41,242 bases of DNA from Saprospiraceae bacterium (GTDB taxonomy: Bacteria > Bacteroidota > Bacteroidia > Chitinophagales > Saprospiraceae): positions 1 through 41,242 of the forward strand of contig JAHDCJ010000040.1 of the NCBI GenBank assembly GCA_020629935.1, in the 5' to 3' direction. Shown here in pieces: positions 7,590-15,440 of the stretch (position 1 is the first letter of the stretch; each line of letters begins with the position of its first letter). The notes under the pieces are model-generated. The model saw nothing but the letters and a program-made list of their open reading frames with translations. It had not been told where the DNA came from and made no database searches. The position numbers were made by a program, and so were the translations under genes.

Positions 7590-9716
7590 TTATGAGAAAA
7601 ATTGATAAACCATGAAGGCACTAATGTAAGCTATTCCAGTCATGAGAATAAACATGATAATAGGCCATTTCCATCCATTGGTTTCTTTTTTCATTACCGC
7701 AAGGGTACTCATACATTGCATGGCAAAAACATAAAAAATCAATAAGGATAAAGCGGTAGCTAGCGTATAGATAGGCTTGCCTGTGATCGGATCTTTTTCC
7801 AAAGCCATTCGATCTCGAATTCGCAATTCGTCTTCTTCACTTCCAATTTGATAGATGGTGGCCATGGTGCCTACAAAGACCTCTCTAGCACCAAAAGAGG
7901 TGATTAAAGCGATTCCTATTTTCCAATCATAACCCAAAGGTTTGATCACGGGTTCTATCATTTTTCCAAAATGACCAGCATAAGAAGCTTCTAATTTTTT
8001 GGAACTAATTAAATTCGATTTGTCTTCTTCTGAAAGTTGATTTTCTATGGCTTGCATCTCTGCTGTTGCTACTGCTTTTTCCATTGCTTTTGATGGTCCA
8101 TAAGATGCCGTAAACCATAATAAAATAGAAATAATCAAAATGATTTTTCCTGCTTCTAAAATAAATGATTTGACTTTTTCGTATGTAGATAACCAAACAT
8201 TTCGCATCACTGGTGCGCGATATGTGGGGAGTTCTAAAGCTAGAAAACTAGGCTCTGAATTTTTCAATGTCCACTTCAATCCTAATGCTAAAAGCAAAGC
8301 GCCAAGAATTCCCAATACATAAAGGCCAAGAAAAGCTAAGCCTTGTAAATTGAAAATCCCCCATGTACTTGCAGGCACAACAAAACCAATTAAGACCACA
8401 TAAACAGGGATTCGAGCAGAGCAACTAATAAATGGAGTTACTAAAATCGTAATCAATTTTTCTTTTTGATTGGAAATCGTTCGGGCACTCATCATTGCGG
8501 GAATTGCACAGGCTCCGCCCGAAATTAAAGCTACAATACTACGTCCATTTAAACCGAAAAACTGCATGAACCGATCCCAAATAAAAGCCGCTCTTGCCAT
8601 ATAACCGACTTCTTCTAAAAGCCCGATTAAGAAAAATAAAATAGCAATTTGTGGAATAAAAATAACAACTCCTCCTAAACCAGCTAAGACTCCATCGATT
8701 AATAAACTCTGGAACCAGCCTTCAGGAACTACATTGGCGACACCTTGACTTAAGTAACCCATAATGCCTTCAATCCAATCCATTGGGTAAGATGCCCAAG
8801 CAAAAATGGCTTGAAAGACTAAAGCCATTACCGCCATAAAAATAAAAATTCCAAAGAATCGATGAGTGAGTATTCGATCTATTTTTTCTGTCAAATTACT
8901 TTTGGTGGCCTGTTGTTTTTTTACGTGTTTGGCCACTAAAGATTCAAAGTGATTGAACCTTGCCATCGTTTCTTCTACTTGTAATGGTAAGGCGTTAAAT
9001 TGATGTTGTTCCTGTATTTTTTTTAAGTCTTCTTTTTGATTAAAATCTAAAAAAGTTAACCAATCACTGTGGTGAGCCCAAAGCAATCCTTGATACGCAT
9101 TTTTTGTTTTAAAATCAGCCAATACTTGATTAGCGACCTCTTTTTCTATAGGATTAAAGGTATAAAAATTAGGTTTTTCTTTAACTTTATTTTGCACTAA
9201 ATTGACCAATGCTGATTTTAACTCAGCAAGCCCTTGACCTGTTTTACTACTAATAGATACAATGGGAATTCCTAGTTTTTTATGAAGGGCTGCTACATCA
9301 ATTTCAATGGATTCTTTTGCGGCAATGTCCGACATGTTTAGTGCCAACACAATTGGAAAATGAAGATCAATCAATTGTGTTAATAACAAGAGTTGATGTT
9401 CTAAATGAGTAGAATCCGCTACATAAACAATGGCATCCGGATGAAAGGCATCTTTGGGATTTATTAAACTCTGAACGACAATTTTTTCTTCCGTAGAGTT
9501 TGGATAAATACTATAGGTGCCAGGAAAATCAACGACAGAAATATTTGTTCCATTCGTTAAAGCGAACTTCCCCGTTTTCTTTTCTACCGTAACTCCTGGG
9601 AAATTACCAATCTTTTGGTTGATCCCAGTAAGCTGATTAAATAAGGATGATTTTCCGCAATTGGGGTTTCCAATCAGGCCAAGTTTAAACTCTTCTGTTA
9701 ATTCAATAGAATGCAT
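7590..9716 (-). CDS. feoB: Ferrous iron transporter FeoB
   Basis: 708 residues; the inner-membrane Fe(II) permease with an N-terminal GTPase. The G domain has G1 GNPNCGKSS (16-24), G2 Thr near 43, G3 DFPGTYS (63-69) and G4 NMSD (127-130). A helical spacer precedes the membrane domain, which starts near residue 285 and contains two related cores: VGYMARAAFIWDRFMQFFGLNGRSIVALISGGACAIPAMMSARTI around 370-415 and FGAREVFVGTMATIY near 610. The permease motif reads GGACAIPAMMSAR, a known Bacteroidota-style variant of the GxGCNVPAIMATR form. Its start overlaps the end of feoA by 19 nt, and the next gene begins one base after its stop, so the three form one transcription unit. Confidence 0.95.
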   Translation of the reverse strand: MHSIELTEEFKLGLIGNPNCGKSSLFNQLTGINQKIGNFPGVTVEKKTGKFALTNGTNISVVDFPGTYSIYPNSTEEKIVVQSLINPKDAFHPDAIVYVADSTHLEHQLLLLTQLIDLHFPIVLALNMSDIAAKESIEIDVAALHKKLGIPIVSISSKTGQGLAELKSALVNLVQNKVKEKPNFYTFNPIEKEVANQVLADFKTKNAYQGLLWAHHSDWLTFLDFNQKEDLKKIQEQHQFNALPLQVEETMARFNHFESLVAKHVKKQQATKSNLTEKIDRILTHRFFGIFIFMAVMALVFQAIFAWASYPMDWIEGIMGYLSQGVANVVPEGWFQSLLIDGVLAGLGGVVIFIPQIAILFFLIGLLEEVGYMARAAFIWDRFMQFFGLNGRSIVALISGGACAIPAMMSARTISNQKEKLITILVTPFISCSARIPVYVVLIGFVVPASTWGIFNLQGLAFLGLYVLGILGALLLALGLKWTLKNSEPSFLALELPTYRAPVMRNVWLSTYEKVKSFILEAGKIILIISILLWFTASYGPSKAMEKAVATAEMQAIENQLSEEDKSNLISSKKLEASYAGHFGKMIEPVIKPLGYDWKIGIALITSFGAREVFVGTMATIYQIGSEEDELRIRDRMALEKDPITGKPIYTLATALSLLIFYVFAMQCMSTLAVMKKETNGWKWPIIMFILMTGIAYISAFMVYQFFS

Positions 9717-9919
9717 GTGGCTTCTTGCTTTCTTAAGGCGATATAAATTCCATTACATTTTACATAAAATCCTTTTCCTAAAGGCGCATAGCGAATAACT
9801 TCAATTGTTTTGCCTGGTAATAATCCCATAGACAACATTCTATTGGCTAATAAATCATCCGCAAATCCCTTGATTTTACCTGCACTCCCTGGCTTCAAAT
9901 CGTTTAATGTAAGGGGCAT
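9698..9919 (-). CDS. feoA: Ferrous iron transport accessory protein FeoA
   Basis: 73 residues from ATG 9919 (MPLTLNDLKPGSAGKIKGFADDLLANRMLSMGLLPG). The SH3-like FeoA signature is clear: LxDLKPGxxGxI, then RMLSMGLLPGKTIEVIRYAPLGKGFYVKCNGIYIALRKQEA. It is a cytosolic partner thought to modulate FeoB. An in-frame ATG at 9973 would add 18 residues, but those codons coincide with the terminator of the upstream gene and with a palindromic operator-like site (9934-9948), so the shorter start fits both the family length and the regulatory layout. Confidence 0.9.
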   Translation of the reverse strand: MPLTLNDLKPGSAGKIKGFADDLLANRMLSMGLLPGKTIEVIRYAPLGKGFYVKCNGIYIALRKQEATCILLN

Positions 9920-9933
9920 TTTTTTGTTTTTAT

Positions 9934-9948
9934 TTTGACTAAATCTAA
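9934..9948. promoter_or_regulatory. Metalloregulator operator-like palindrome before feoA
   Basis: TTTGACTAAATCTAA matches the core of the palindrome before the iron operon (TTAGACTAAGTCTAA, 31280-31294) at 13 of 15 positions. It lies 15 nt upstream of the feoA start and overlaps TAGATTTA on the minus strand, a possible -7 element. It is probably a Fur- or DtxR-family site for iron repression; which regulator is not visible. Confidence 0.6.
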
Positions 9949-9958
9949 ATGTCATAGT

Positions 9959-9990
9959 GAAGAAAAAGAGCATTGTGGATCATGCTCTTT
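9959..9990 (-). terminator. Terminator of the cyanophycin synthetase gene
   Basis: A 9-bp perfect stem (AAAGAGCAT at 9965-9973 with ATGCTCTTT at 9982-9990) has an 8-nt loop and is followed on the minus strand by UUCUU. It begins 20 nt after the cphA stop, so feoA needs its own promoter. Confidence 0.75.
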
Positions 9991-10009
9991 CTCTTCCAAT
10001 GAACTCTAG

Positions 10010-12661
10010 TTATAAGTTCGGTATTTCACTTTTAGAAAACTCATAAAGATTTTGAGCTTCCTCTTCTTTAAATTTCATAACCAATGCTAAGGCATCAGGA
10101 ACTACATCGCTACACAAGACGATCAGCGATCCTTTTTTAGCATGGGTAATGGCATGACTAACGGCTTCTTGTTCTGAAGGAATAATCATTACGGGTTTAT
10201 TTGGGTCTACTCTATGAATTCCTTCTTTCAATAAGGCAATCAATTCTTCCGCTGTTTTCCCTCGAAGATGTTTATCTTGACGAATAATAATTTCATCAAA
10301 AGCTTCTGCACAAATAGCACCCATAGTTCGATTATCTTCATCTCTTCGATCTCCAATTCCTGCAATAATACCCACTTTAGGTTTGCCTTCCATTTTCTCT
10401 ACCATGTTTTTCAAGGCTCTTAATCCCGCCGCATTATGTGCATAATCTAATAATACATTGAAGTGTTGGAATCGGAAAAGATTTAATCGACCTGGTGTTT
10501 GAGAAGGAGAAGGTATAAATGATTCTAATCCCATTTTAATATCATCTAAAGAAAATCCTTGGAGATATCCCGTTAAGGTAGCAGGCAATACATTTTGAAT
10601 CATAAAGGTCGCTTTACCTCCAAAAGTTAATGGAATATTAATTGCTTTCGCTACCCGCATTTTCCATTCTCCCCGACAAATAGTAATGAACCCGTTTTCA
10701 TAAATGGCACTCAATCCCCCACGTTTCATATGCGCTTTAATTCGTGGATTATCTTCATCCATAGAAAATAAAGCGACATTACATTCTACGCTTTTTCGCA
10801 TTTCAAAAACCAAATCATCATCGGCATTTAAGATGGCATGACCTTCTGGTCTTACGGTTTCTGGTATTACACCTTTTACTCTTGCTAATTGTTCAATGGT
10901 ATGAATTCCTTTCAAGCCTAAGTGATCTGCGGCTACATTGGTAACAATACCAATATCACATTGGTGAAAACCTAATCCTGCACGTAATAATCCCCCTCGT
11001 GCAGTTTCTAAAACAGCAAAATCAACCGTAGGATCTTTTAATACAAATTCGGAACTTCCTGGCCCAGTACAATCTCCTTTAGTGACCAATTGGTTTTGAA
11101 TATAGATTCCATCGGAAGTGGTATATCCTACATTAAAACCTTTTAATTTGGCGAGATGTGCGATCAATCGAGTGGTGGTGGTTTTACCGTTTGTTCCAGT
11201 TACTGCAACAATCGGAATTCTATAATCAGAACCTGGTGGGTAAAGCATATCTACTACATGAGCCGCTACGTTTCTTGCCAAGCCACTCGTAGGTGCCAAG
11301 TGCATGCGGAAACCAGGCCCAGCATTTACTTCCAAAATAGCTCCACCCGATTCGGTTAATGGAATACTAATGTCAGAAGTCATGATATCAATACCGCAAA
11401 TATCTAAACCAATAATTCTAGAAATTCGCTCCGCTAAAAAGACATTGTAGGGATGTACAATATCGGTTACATCGGTAGCCGTTCCTCCAGTACTTAAATT
11501 GGCTGTTTCTTTTAAGTTTAATGTTTCTCCTGTAGGTAAGATAGAATCAAGGGTAAGATTCGCCGCCTCTAAAATGTTTTTGGTCATGTCGTTGACAGTA
11601 ATCATTGTCAAGACTTTCTCATGGCCATAACCTCTTCGTGGGTCTTTATTGATTTCGTCTATTAATTCTTGAATAGTTGATTTACCATCTCCAACCACAT
11701 GAGCTGGAGTACGTTTTGCAGCGGCCACCAATTTGTGGTCAATCACCAATAATCGATAATCATCACCCGTAATAAATTTTTCGACAATCACCGATCGAGA
11801 CACTTTTTTAGCTGCTTCAAAAGCAACAAGTGCATCTTCCCAATTATTAACATTGATGGTAATTCCACGGCCATGATTTCCATTGATTGGTTTTATTACC
11901 AAAGGATAACCTACATATTCTACCGCTTCTTTCAAACCACGTTCGGTTTTTATAATATCGCCTTTAGGGACAGGAACTTCTGCTTGATCTAAAAGGTATT
12001 TAGTATCTTCTTTATCACAGGCCAATTCTACTCCAATGCTACTTGTTTGACTTGATACGGTAGCTTGAATTCGTTTTTGATTGGCGCCATAACCCAATTG
12101 GCAAAGCGAATATCGATTGAGTCGAATCCAAGGAATTCCTCTAGATTGAGCTTCGCGAATGATGGAAGAAGTACTTGGTCCAAGTCGTTCTCGATCTCGA
12201 ATTTTTCGCATTTCTTCAATATCTTCATCTAAGTCATATTTTTCTCCGCTAATTAAAGCCTCGGCTATCCGTACAGAAGCTCTTGCTGCATAACGGCCTA
12301 CTTTTTCTTCCATATATGCAAATACTACATGATATACACCTACTTCTCCATATCCACGTGTTCTACCAAAACCCACGTCCATTCCTGCAAGTGTCTGAAT
12401 TTCAAGGGCAATGTGTTCAATGACATGGCCCATCCAAGTACCTTCTTCTACTCGTTGGAAAAATCCACCAGGAACGCCTACCGAACAACGGTGTTCAAAC
12501 ATACCAGGAAACATAGCTTCCAATCGTTCTTTAAATCCATCAATTTTATTGGTTGGAGATTCTTCGAGTTCCTCTAAATCGAGGGTCATTACAATCAGTT
12601 TGTGTCGCCGTATAGACCAATAATTTGGTCCTCTCATAGCTCTTAGTTCACGTATTCTCAT
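10010..12661 (-). CDS. cphA: Cyanophycin synthetase
   Basis: 883 residues, the usual length of CphA1. It polymerises aspartate and arginine into multi-L-arginyl-poly-L-aspartate in two ATP-dependent steps. An N-terminal domain (about 1-160, with GHVIEHIALEIQTLAG) precedes an ATP-grasp domain (about 210-475; LVIKPINGNHGRGI, the VEKFITGDDYRLLVI strand and ILEVNAGPGFRMHLAPT), which adds Asp. The Mur-ligase-like C-terminal half has the P-loop VTGTNGKTTTTRL (about 486-498), NVAADHLGLKGI and LDYAHNAAGL, and adds Arg. No key motif is missing. It is divergent from cyanophycinase across a 109-nt gap holding a perfect TACCTTTG -7 element. Confidence 0.95.
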   Translation of the reverse strand: MRIRELRAMRGPNYWSIRRHKLIVMTLDLEELEESPTNKIDGFKERLEAMFPGMFEHRCSVGVPGGFFQRVEEGTWMGHVIEHIALEIQTLAGMDVGFGRTRGYGEVGVYHVVFAYMEEKVGRYAARASVRIAEALISGEKYDLDEDIEEMRKIRDRERLGPSTSSIIREAQSRGIPWIRLNRYSLCQLGYGANQKRIQATVSSQTSSIGVELACDKEDTKYLLDQAEVPVPKGDIIKTERGLKEAVEYVGYPLVIKPINGNHGRGITINVNNWEDALVAFEAAKKVSRSVIVEKFITGDDYRLLVIDHKLVAAAKRTPAHVVGDGKSTIQELIDEINKDPRRGYGHEKVLTMITVNDMTKNILEAANLTLDSILPTGETLNLKETANLSTGGTATDVTDIVHPYNVFLAERISRIIGLDICGIDIMTSDISIPLTESGGAILEVNAGPGFRMHLAPTSGLARNVAAHVVDMLYPPGSDYRIPIVAVTGTNGKTTTTRLIAHLAKLKGFNVGYTTSDGIYIQNQLVTKGDCTGPGSSEFVLKDPTVDFAVLETARGGLLRAGLGFHQCDIGIVTNVAADHLGLKGIHTIEQLARVKGVIPETVRPEGHAILNADDDLVFEMRKSVECNVALFSMDEDNPRIKAHMKRGGLSAIYENGFITICRGEWKMRVAKAINIPLTFGGKATFMIQNVLPATLTGYLQGFSLDDIKMGLESFIPSPSQTPGRLNLFRFQHFNVLLDYAHNAAGLRALKNMVEKMEGKPKVGIIAGIGDRRDEDNRTMGAICAEAFDEIIIRQDKHLRGKTAEELIALLKEGIHRVDPNKPVMIIPSEQEAVSHAITHAKKGSLIVLCSDVVPDALALVMKFKEEEAQNLYEFSKSEIPNL

Positions 12662-12715
12662 AATTATTACGATATTTGCGGTTTAGAATGAAAGAAGTAT
12701 ATAACAACTTCAGTA

Positions 12716-12723
12716 CAAAGGTA
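12716..12723 (-). promoter_or_regulatory. Promoter -7 element of cphA
   Basis: The minus strand reads TACCTTTG, a perfect TAnnTTTG match, 54 nt before the cphA start in the divergent cphA/cphB gap. The same octamer occurs before the isoaspartyl peptidase gene. No clear -33 TTG is visible; a TTTA lies 21 nt upstream. Confidence 0.55.
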
Positions 12724-12770
12724 CATATTATTATAGCTTATAATTAAATGTATAAAAAAAAATACAATCA

Positions 12771-13622
12771 ATGAAAGGAATTCTAATCCCAATTGGAGGA
12801 AATGAAGATAAAGGCAATGCAGACAATGAAATTTATACTTTAGATTTCGTAGGAGAAGGCATTTTATTCCATGTAGTAAAGGAAAGTGGTGGTCTTGATG
12901 CAAAGATTATTGTGATTCCGACAGCGTCCAGTATTCCTGTTGAAGTTGGCGAAAATTATTTAGATGCTTTTGGGAAATTGGCTTGTACGAATGTACAGGT
13001 AATGGATATTCGTGAGCGAGCAGAAGCAGAAGATGAAAAAAACCTTGCTTTGATTCGTTCGGCAGATTGTGTCATGTTTTCTGGTGGAGACCAGTCTCGA
13101 ATTACTGAAGTGATCGGCGGTTCTACCATGCATCAAATTTTAACCGACCGATACGAAAACGATGGTTTAGTCATTGCAGGAACAAGTGCTGGCGCGATGT
13201 CGATGTCGATGGAAATGATCACAGGAGGAAGCGGTACCGAAGCCTTGTTGAAAGGTTCAGTTCGAATGGATAAAGGAATGGAGTTTATTTCAGAACTAAT
13301 TATTGATTCGCATTTTATCCAACGAGGACGATTTGGAAGATTAGCCGAAGCTGTTGCTAAATTTCCAAATTTATTGGGTATAGGTTTGGCCGAAGATACG
13401 GGTTTAGTAATCAAAGATGGAAACAATTGTAAAGTGATAGGGTCTGGGATGGTTACGATTTTTGATCCAAGTAAATTAGCCCATAATAATGTACAGATTT
13501 TGGAAGAAGGAACCCCCATGTCATTGTCTAATTTAGTAGTTCATGTATTAGCAAATACCGATCGATTTGTATTGGCTGATCGAAGTATACATATTCTACC
13601 GATAGACGCCCCATTCGAATAA
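12771..13622 (+). CDS. cphB: Cyanophycinase, peptidase family S51
   Basis: 283 residues, close to the 270-280 of characterised CphB. It is a cytoplasmic exopeptidase that releases beta-Asp-Arg dipeptides from cyanophycin. The nucleophile elbow is IAGTSAGAMSMS with Ser at about 139; DSHFIQRGRFGRL supplies the likely catalytic His (about 181), and IGLAEDTGLVI the likely Glu (about 208). The N-terminal GGNEDK and the VMFSGGDQSRI loop are also family features. No signal peptide, consistent with intracellular granule use. It faces away from cphA and converges on the isoaspartyl peptidase gene, with a GC-rich hairpin between. Confidence 0.93.
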   Translation: MKGILIPIGGNEDKGNADNEIYTLDFVGEGILFHVVKESGGLDAKIIVIPTASSIPVEVGENYLDAFGKLACTNVQVMDIRERAEAEDEKNLALIRSADCVMFSGGDQSRITEVIGGSTMHQILTDRYENDGLVIAGTSAGAMSMSMEMITGGSGTEALLKGSVRMDKGMEFISELIIDSHFIQRGRFGRLAEAVAKFPNLLGIGLAEDTGLVIKDGNNCKVIGSGMVTIFDPSKLAHNNVQILEEGTPMSLSNLVVHVLANTDRFVLADRSIHILPIDAPFE

Positions 13623-13642
13623 AATTGCATACTATATGATTC

Positions 13643-13672
13643 TGTAGGGGCGGATTGTAATCCGCCCCTACA
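13643..13672. repeat. GC-rich 30-bp palindrome between convergent genes
   Basis: A perfect inverted repeat (TGTAGGGGCGGATT, then GT, then its reverse complement) fills the 51-nt gap between the cphB and isoaspartyl peptidase stops. It is far more GC-rich than its surroundings. On the plus strand it is followed by UUUAUUUAU, so it can act as terminator for cphB and perhaps for both genes. The GTAGGGGCG...CGCCCCTAC pattern resembles small dispersed palindromic repeats seen in several bacterial genomes (from memory). Confidence 0.7.
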
Positions 13673-13673
13673 T

Positions 13674-14600
13674 TTATTTATAAATCAAAACTTCGGCCTT
13701 TTCACCAGATCGCACCGAAGCCCGATACATGCCTTCGGTATTAAAAGGCAAAGCAATATTCCCTTTGGTATCTACCGCTATAAGTCCGCCATCGCCATTG
13801 ATTTTTAATAGTCGTTGGTGGATGACTTCATCACATGCAGCTTGTAGCGAAAGGCCTTTATATTCCATTAGGCAAGAAACATCGTAAGCAACAACCCCAC
13901 GAATAAAAAACTCTCCAGAACCTGTACAAGAAACGGCACAAGTGGTATTGTTGGCATAAGTTCCTGCTCCAATCATTGGACTATCTCCTACACGACCGAA
14001 TCGTTTATTGGTCATTCCACCAGTAGATGTGGCTGCGGCAATATTGCCATGGACATCAAGAGCTACTGCTCCAACAGTGCCAAACTTCCGATCTTTTTCT
14101 TCAGAATGATCCAACTGGAAATGATCACTATCTTTGATCCGTTGCCATTGGTTATATCGAAATTCATCGTGGAAATATTCAGGTTTTTCAAAGGTAGCGT
14201 TCATGCGCTGTGCAAAATCTAATGCCCCTTTGCCTGCTAAAAAAACATGTTCCGATTTTTCCATCACCATCCGAGCGAGTTGGATAGGATTTTTTAAACC
14301 TTCTACTAAAGAAACAGCGCCTGCCATGAGATGTTGACCTTCCATGATAGAAGCATCCATTTCGTGTCCACCAGTAGCATTAAAAACAGAACCTTTTCCT
14401 GCATTAAACAAAGGGCAGTTTTCTAGAGAAATGACTGCGGCTTCTACCGCGTCGAGGGATGTTCCATTAGAAGATAAAATTTGTTCTCCAATACGTAATG
14501 CTTCTGCAAGGGCTTGAGTATAAGCTTTTTCTTTGTCAGCGGTCATCGAACTTTTAAGGATAGTTCCTGCACCTCCGTGAATTGCTAGTGTAAAAGACAT
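13674..14600 (-). CDS. iaaA: Isoaspartyl peptidase / plant-type L-asparaginase
   Basis: 308 residues, an N-terminal nucleophile hydrolase made as a precursor that cleaves itself before Thr. The cleavage site is KFGTVGAVALD with Thr175 as nucleophile; ATSTGGMTNKRFGRVGDSPMIGAGTYA forms the substrate pocket, and the N-terminal half has LAIHGGAG and FNAGKGSVFNATG. It hydrolyses beta-aspartyl dipeptides, here most likely the beta-Asp-Arg made by cyanophycinase, giving free Asp and Arg. No signal peptide. Its placement next to cphA and cphB supports that job over general protein repair. A perfect TACCTTTG -7 element precedes it. Confidence 0.92.
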   Translation of the reverse strand: MSFTLAIHGGAGTILKSSMTADKEKAYTQALAEALRIGEQILSSNGTSLDAVEAAVISLENCPLFNAGKGSVFNATGGHEMDASIMEGQHLMAGAVSLVEGLKNPIQLARMVMEKSEHVFLAGKGALDFAQRMNATFEKPEYFHDEFRYNQWQRIKDSDHFQLDHSEEKDRKFGTVGAVALDVHGNIAAATSTGGMTNKRFGRVGDSPMIGAGTYANNTTCAVSCTGSGEFFIRGVVAYDVSCLMEYKGLSLQAACDEVIHQRLLKINGDGGLIAVDTKGNIALPFNTEGMYRASVRSGEKAEVLIYK

Positions 14601-14622
14601 AATAATTTTTTATTTTCATAGG

Positions 14623-14630
14623 CAAAGGTA
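14623..14630 (-). promoter_or_regulatory. Promoter -7 element of the isoaspartyl peptidase gene
   Basis: The minus strand reads TACCTTTG (TAnnTTTG consensus), 22 nt before the start codon. It is identical to the cphA element at 12716-12723. Confidence 0.55.
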
Positions 14631-14867
14631 AGGAAATGCTTAAATTAAAGTATTATAATATTGGTTTCTTAATGTAACAAAACAGAAGCAGAGGCGGTTA
14701 AATGATAGATAAAATTAAAGAGATTACAAAAATTCAATATTTTTGATAAAAAAATGAGATTTTTATAAAGATTAAGCAGCGAACCTAAAAGTCATAGCGT
14801 TTAGTAGGAGAATGCAATTTAATATCAGTTTAAAAAAATAACTTATAGCAGCAAACTAAACCTAACG

Positions 14868-14882
14868 ATAGACTTAATCTAA
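14868..14882. promoter_or_regulatory. Palindrome before the ECF sigma gene, related to the iron sites
   Basis: ATAGACTTAATCTAA ends three bases before the sigma factor start. It matches the reverse complement of the 31280-31294 core (TTAGACTTAGTCTAA) at 13 of 15 positions and keeps the TAGA-N5-TCTA symmetry. Its placement would let a bound protein block transcription or translation start. Confidence 0.4.
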
Positions 14883-14885
14883 AAC

Positions 14886-15437
14886 ATGGATATAGTATTA
14901 AAATTGCAGAACAAAGAACAAACATTGATACAAGCTTGTATCAATAAAGAACGCTGGGCACAAAAGGAGCTGTATGAAGAATTCTACGGCAAGATGATGG
15001 GAGTTTGTATGCGTTATGCTACAAATAGAGAAGAGGCAAGAGATGTGTTGCATGAAGGGTTTATAAAAGTGTTTAAAAATCTTCATAAATATAATCCAGG
15101 TACATCTTTGTCTGCTTGGATTAGAAGAATAATGGTTAATACTTCTATTGATTTTTATCGAAAAAATTCTAAACGTAGAACAGAAGATATTGACCAAGTA
15201 CAACATTATAGTTCGAATGAACCAGATGCGGTAAGTAAAGTGTCTGAAAGAGAAATTTTAAAGGCGGTGCAAAAATTGTCGCCCGTTTATCGAACCGTAT
15301 TTAACTTATATGCAATTGAAGGATTTCCTCATAAAGAAATTGCACAAAAATTGGGAATTACTGAAAGTACGTCTCGATCTAATTTATTAAAGGCTAGACT
15401 AAAACTCCAAGCTTTATTAGAAGCTAGGATGAAATAA
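14886..15437 (+). CDS. ECF-type RNA polymerase sigma factor
   Basis: 183 residues with only sigma regions 2 and 4. Region 2: AQKELYEEFYGKMMGVCMRYATNREEARDVLHEGFIKVFKNLHKY, with the core-binding DVLHEGFIKVF. Region 4: VQKLSPVYRTVFNLYAIEGFPHKEIAQKLGITESTSRSNLLKARLKL, a helix-turn-helix for -35-type recognition. The linker is short and basic (FYRKNSKRRTED). The next gene starts three bases after its stop and looks like a membrane-anchored anti-sigma/barrel protein, the usual arrangement for this class in Bacteroidota. A palindrome like those before iron genes sits just before its start. Confidence 0.9.
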   Translation: MDIVLKLQNKEQTLIQACINKERWAQKELYEEFYGKMMGVCMRYATNREEARDVLHEGFIKVFKNLHKYNPGTSLSAWIRRIMVNTSIDFYRKNSKRRTEDIDQVQHYSSNEPDAVSKVSEREILKAVQKLSPVYRTVFNLYAIEGFPHKEIAQKLGITESTSRSNLLKARLKLQALLEARMK

Positions 15438-15440
15438 AAT

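Noticed and set aside
9920..9973. Longer feoA start at 9973
   Set aside because: It would put the operator-like palindrome and part of the cphA terminator inside coding sequence and add residues outside the FeoA family.
13133..13519. A 128-codon minus-strand frame inside cphB
   Set aside because: It lies entirely antisense to a gene with intact catalytic motifs; the composition is a shadow.
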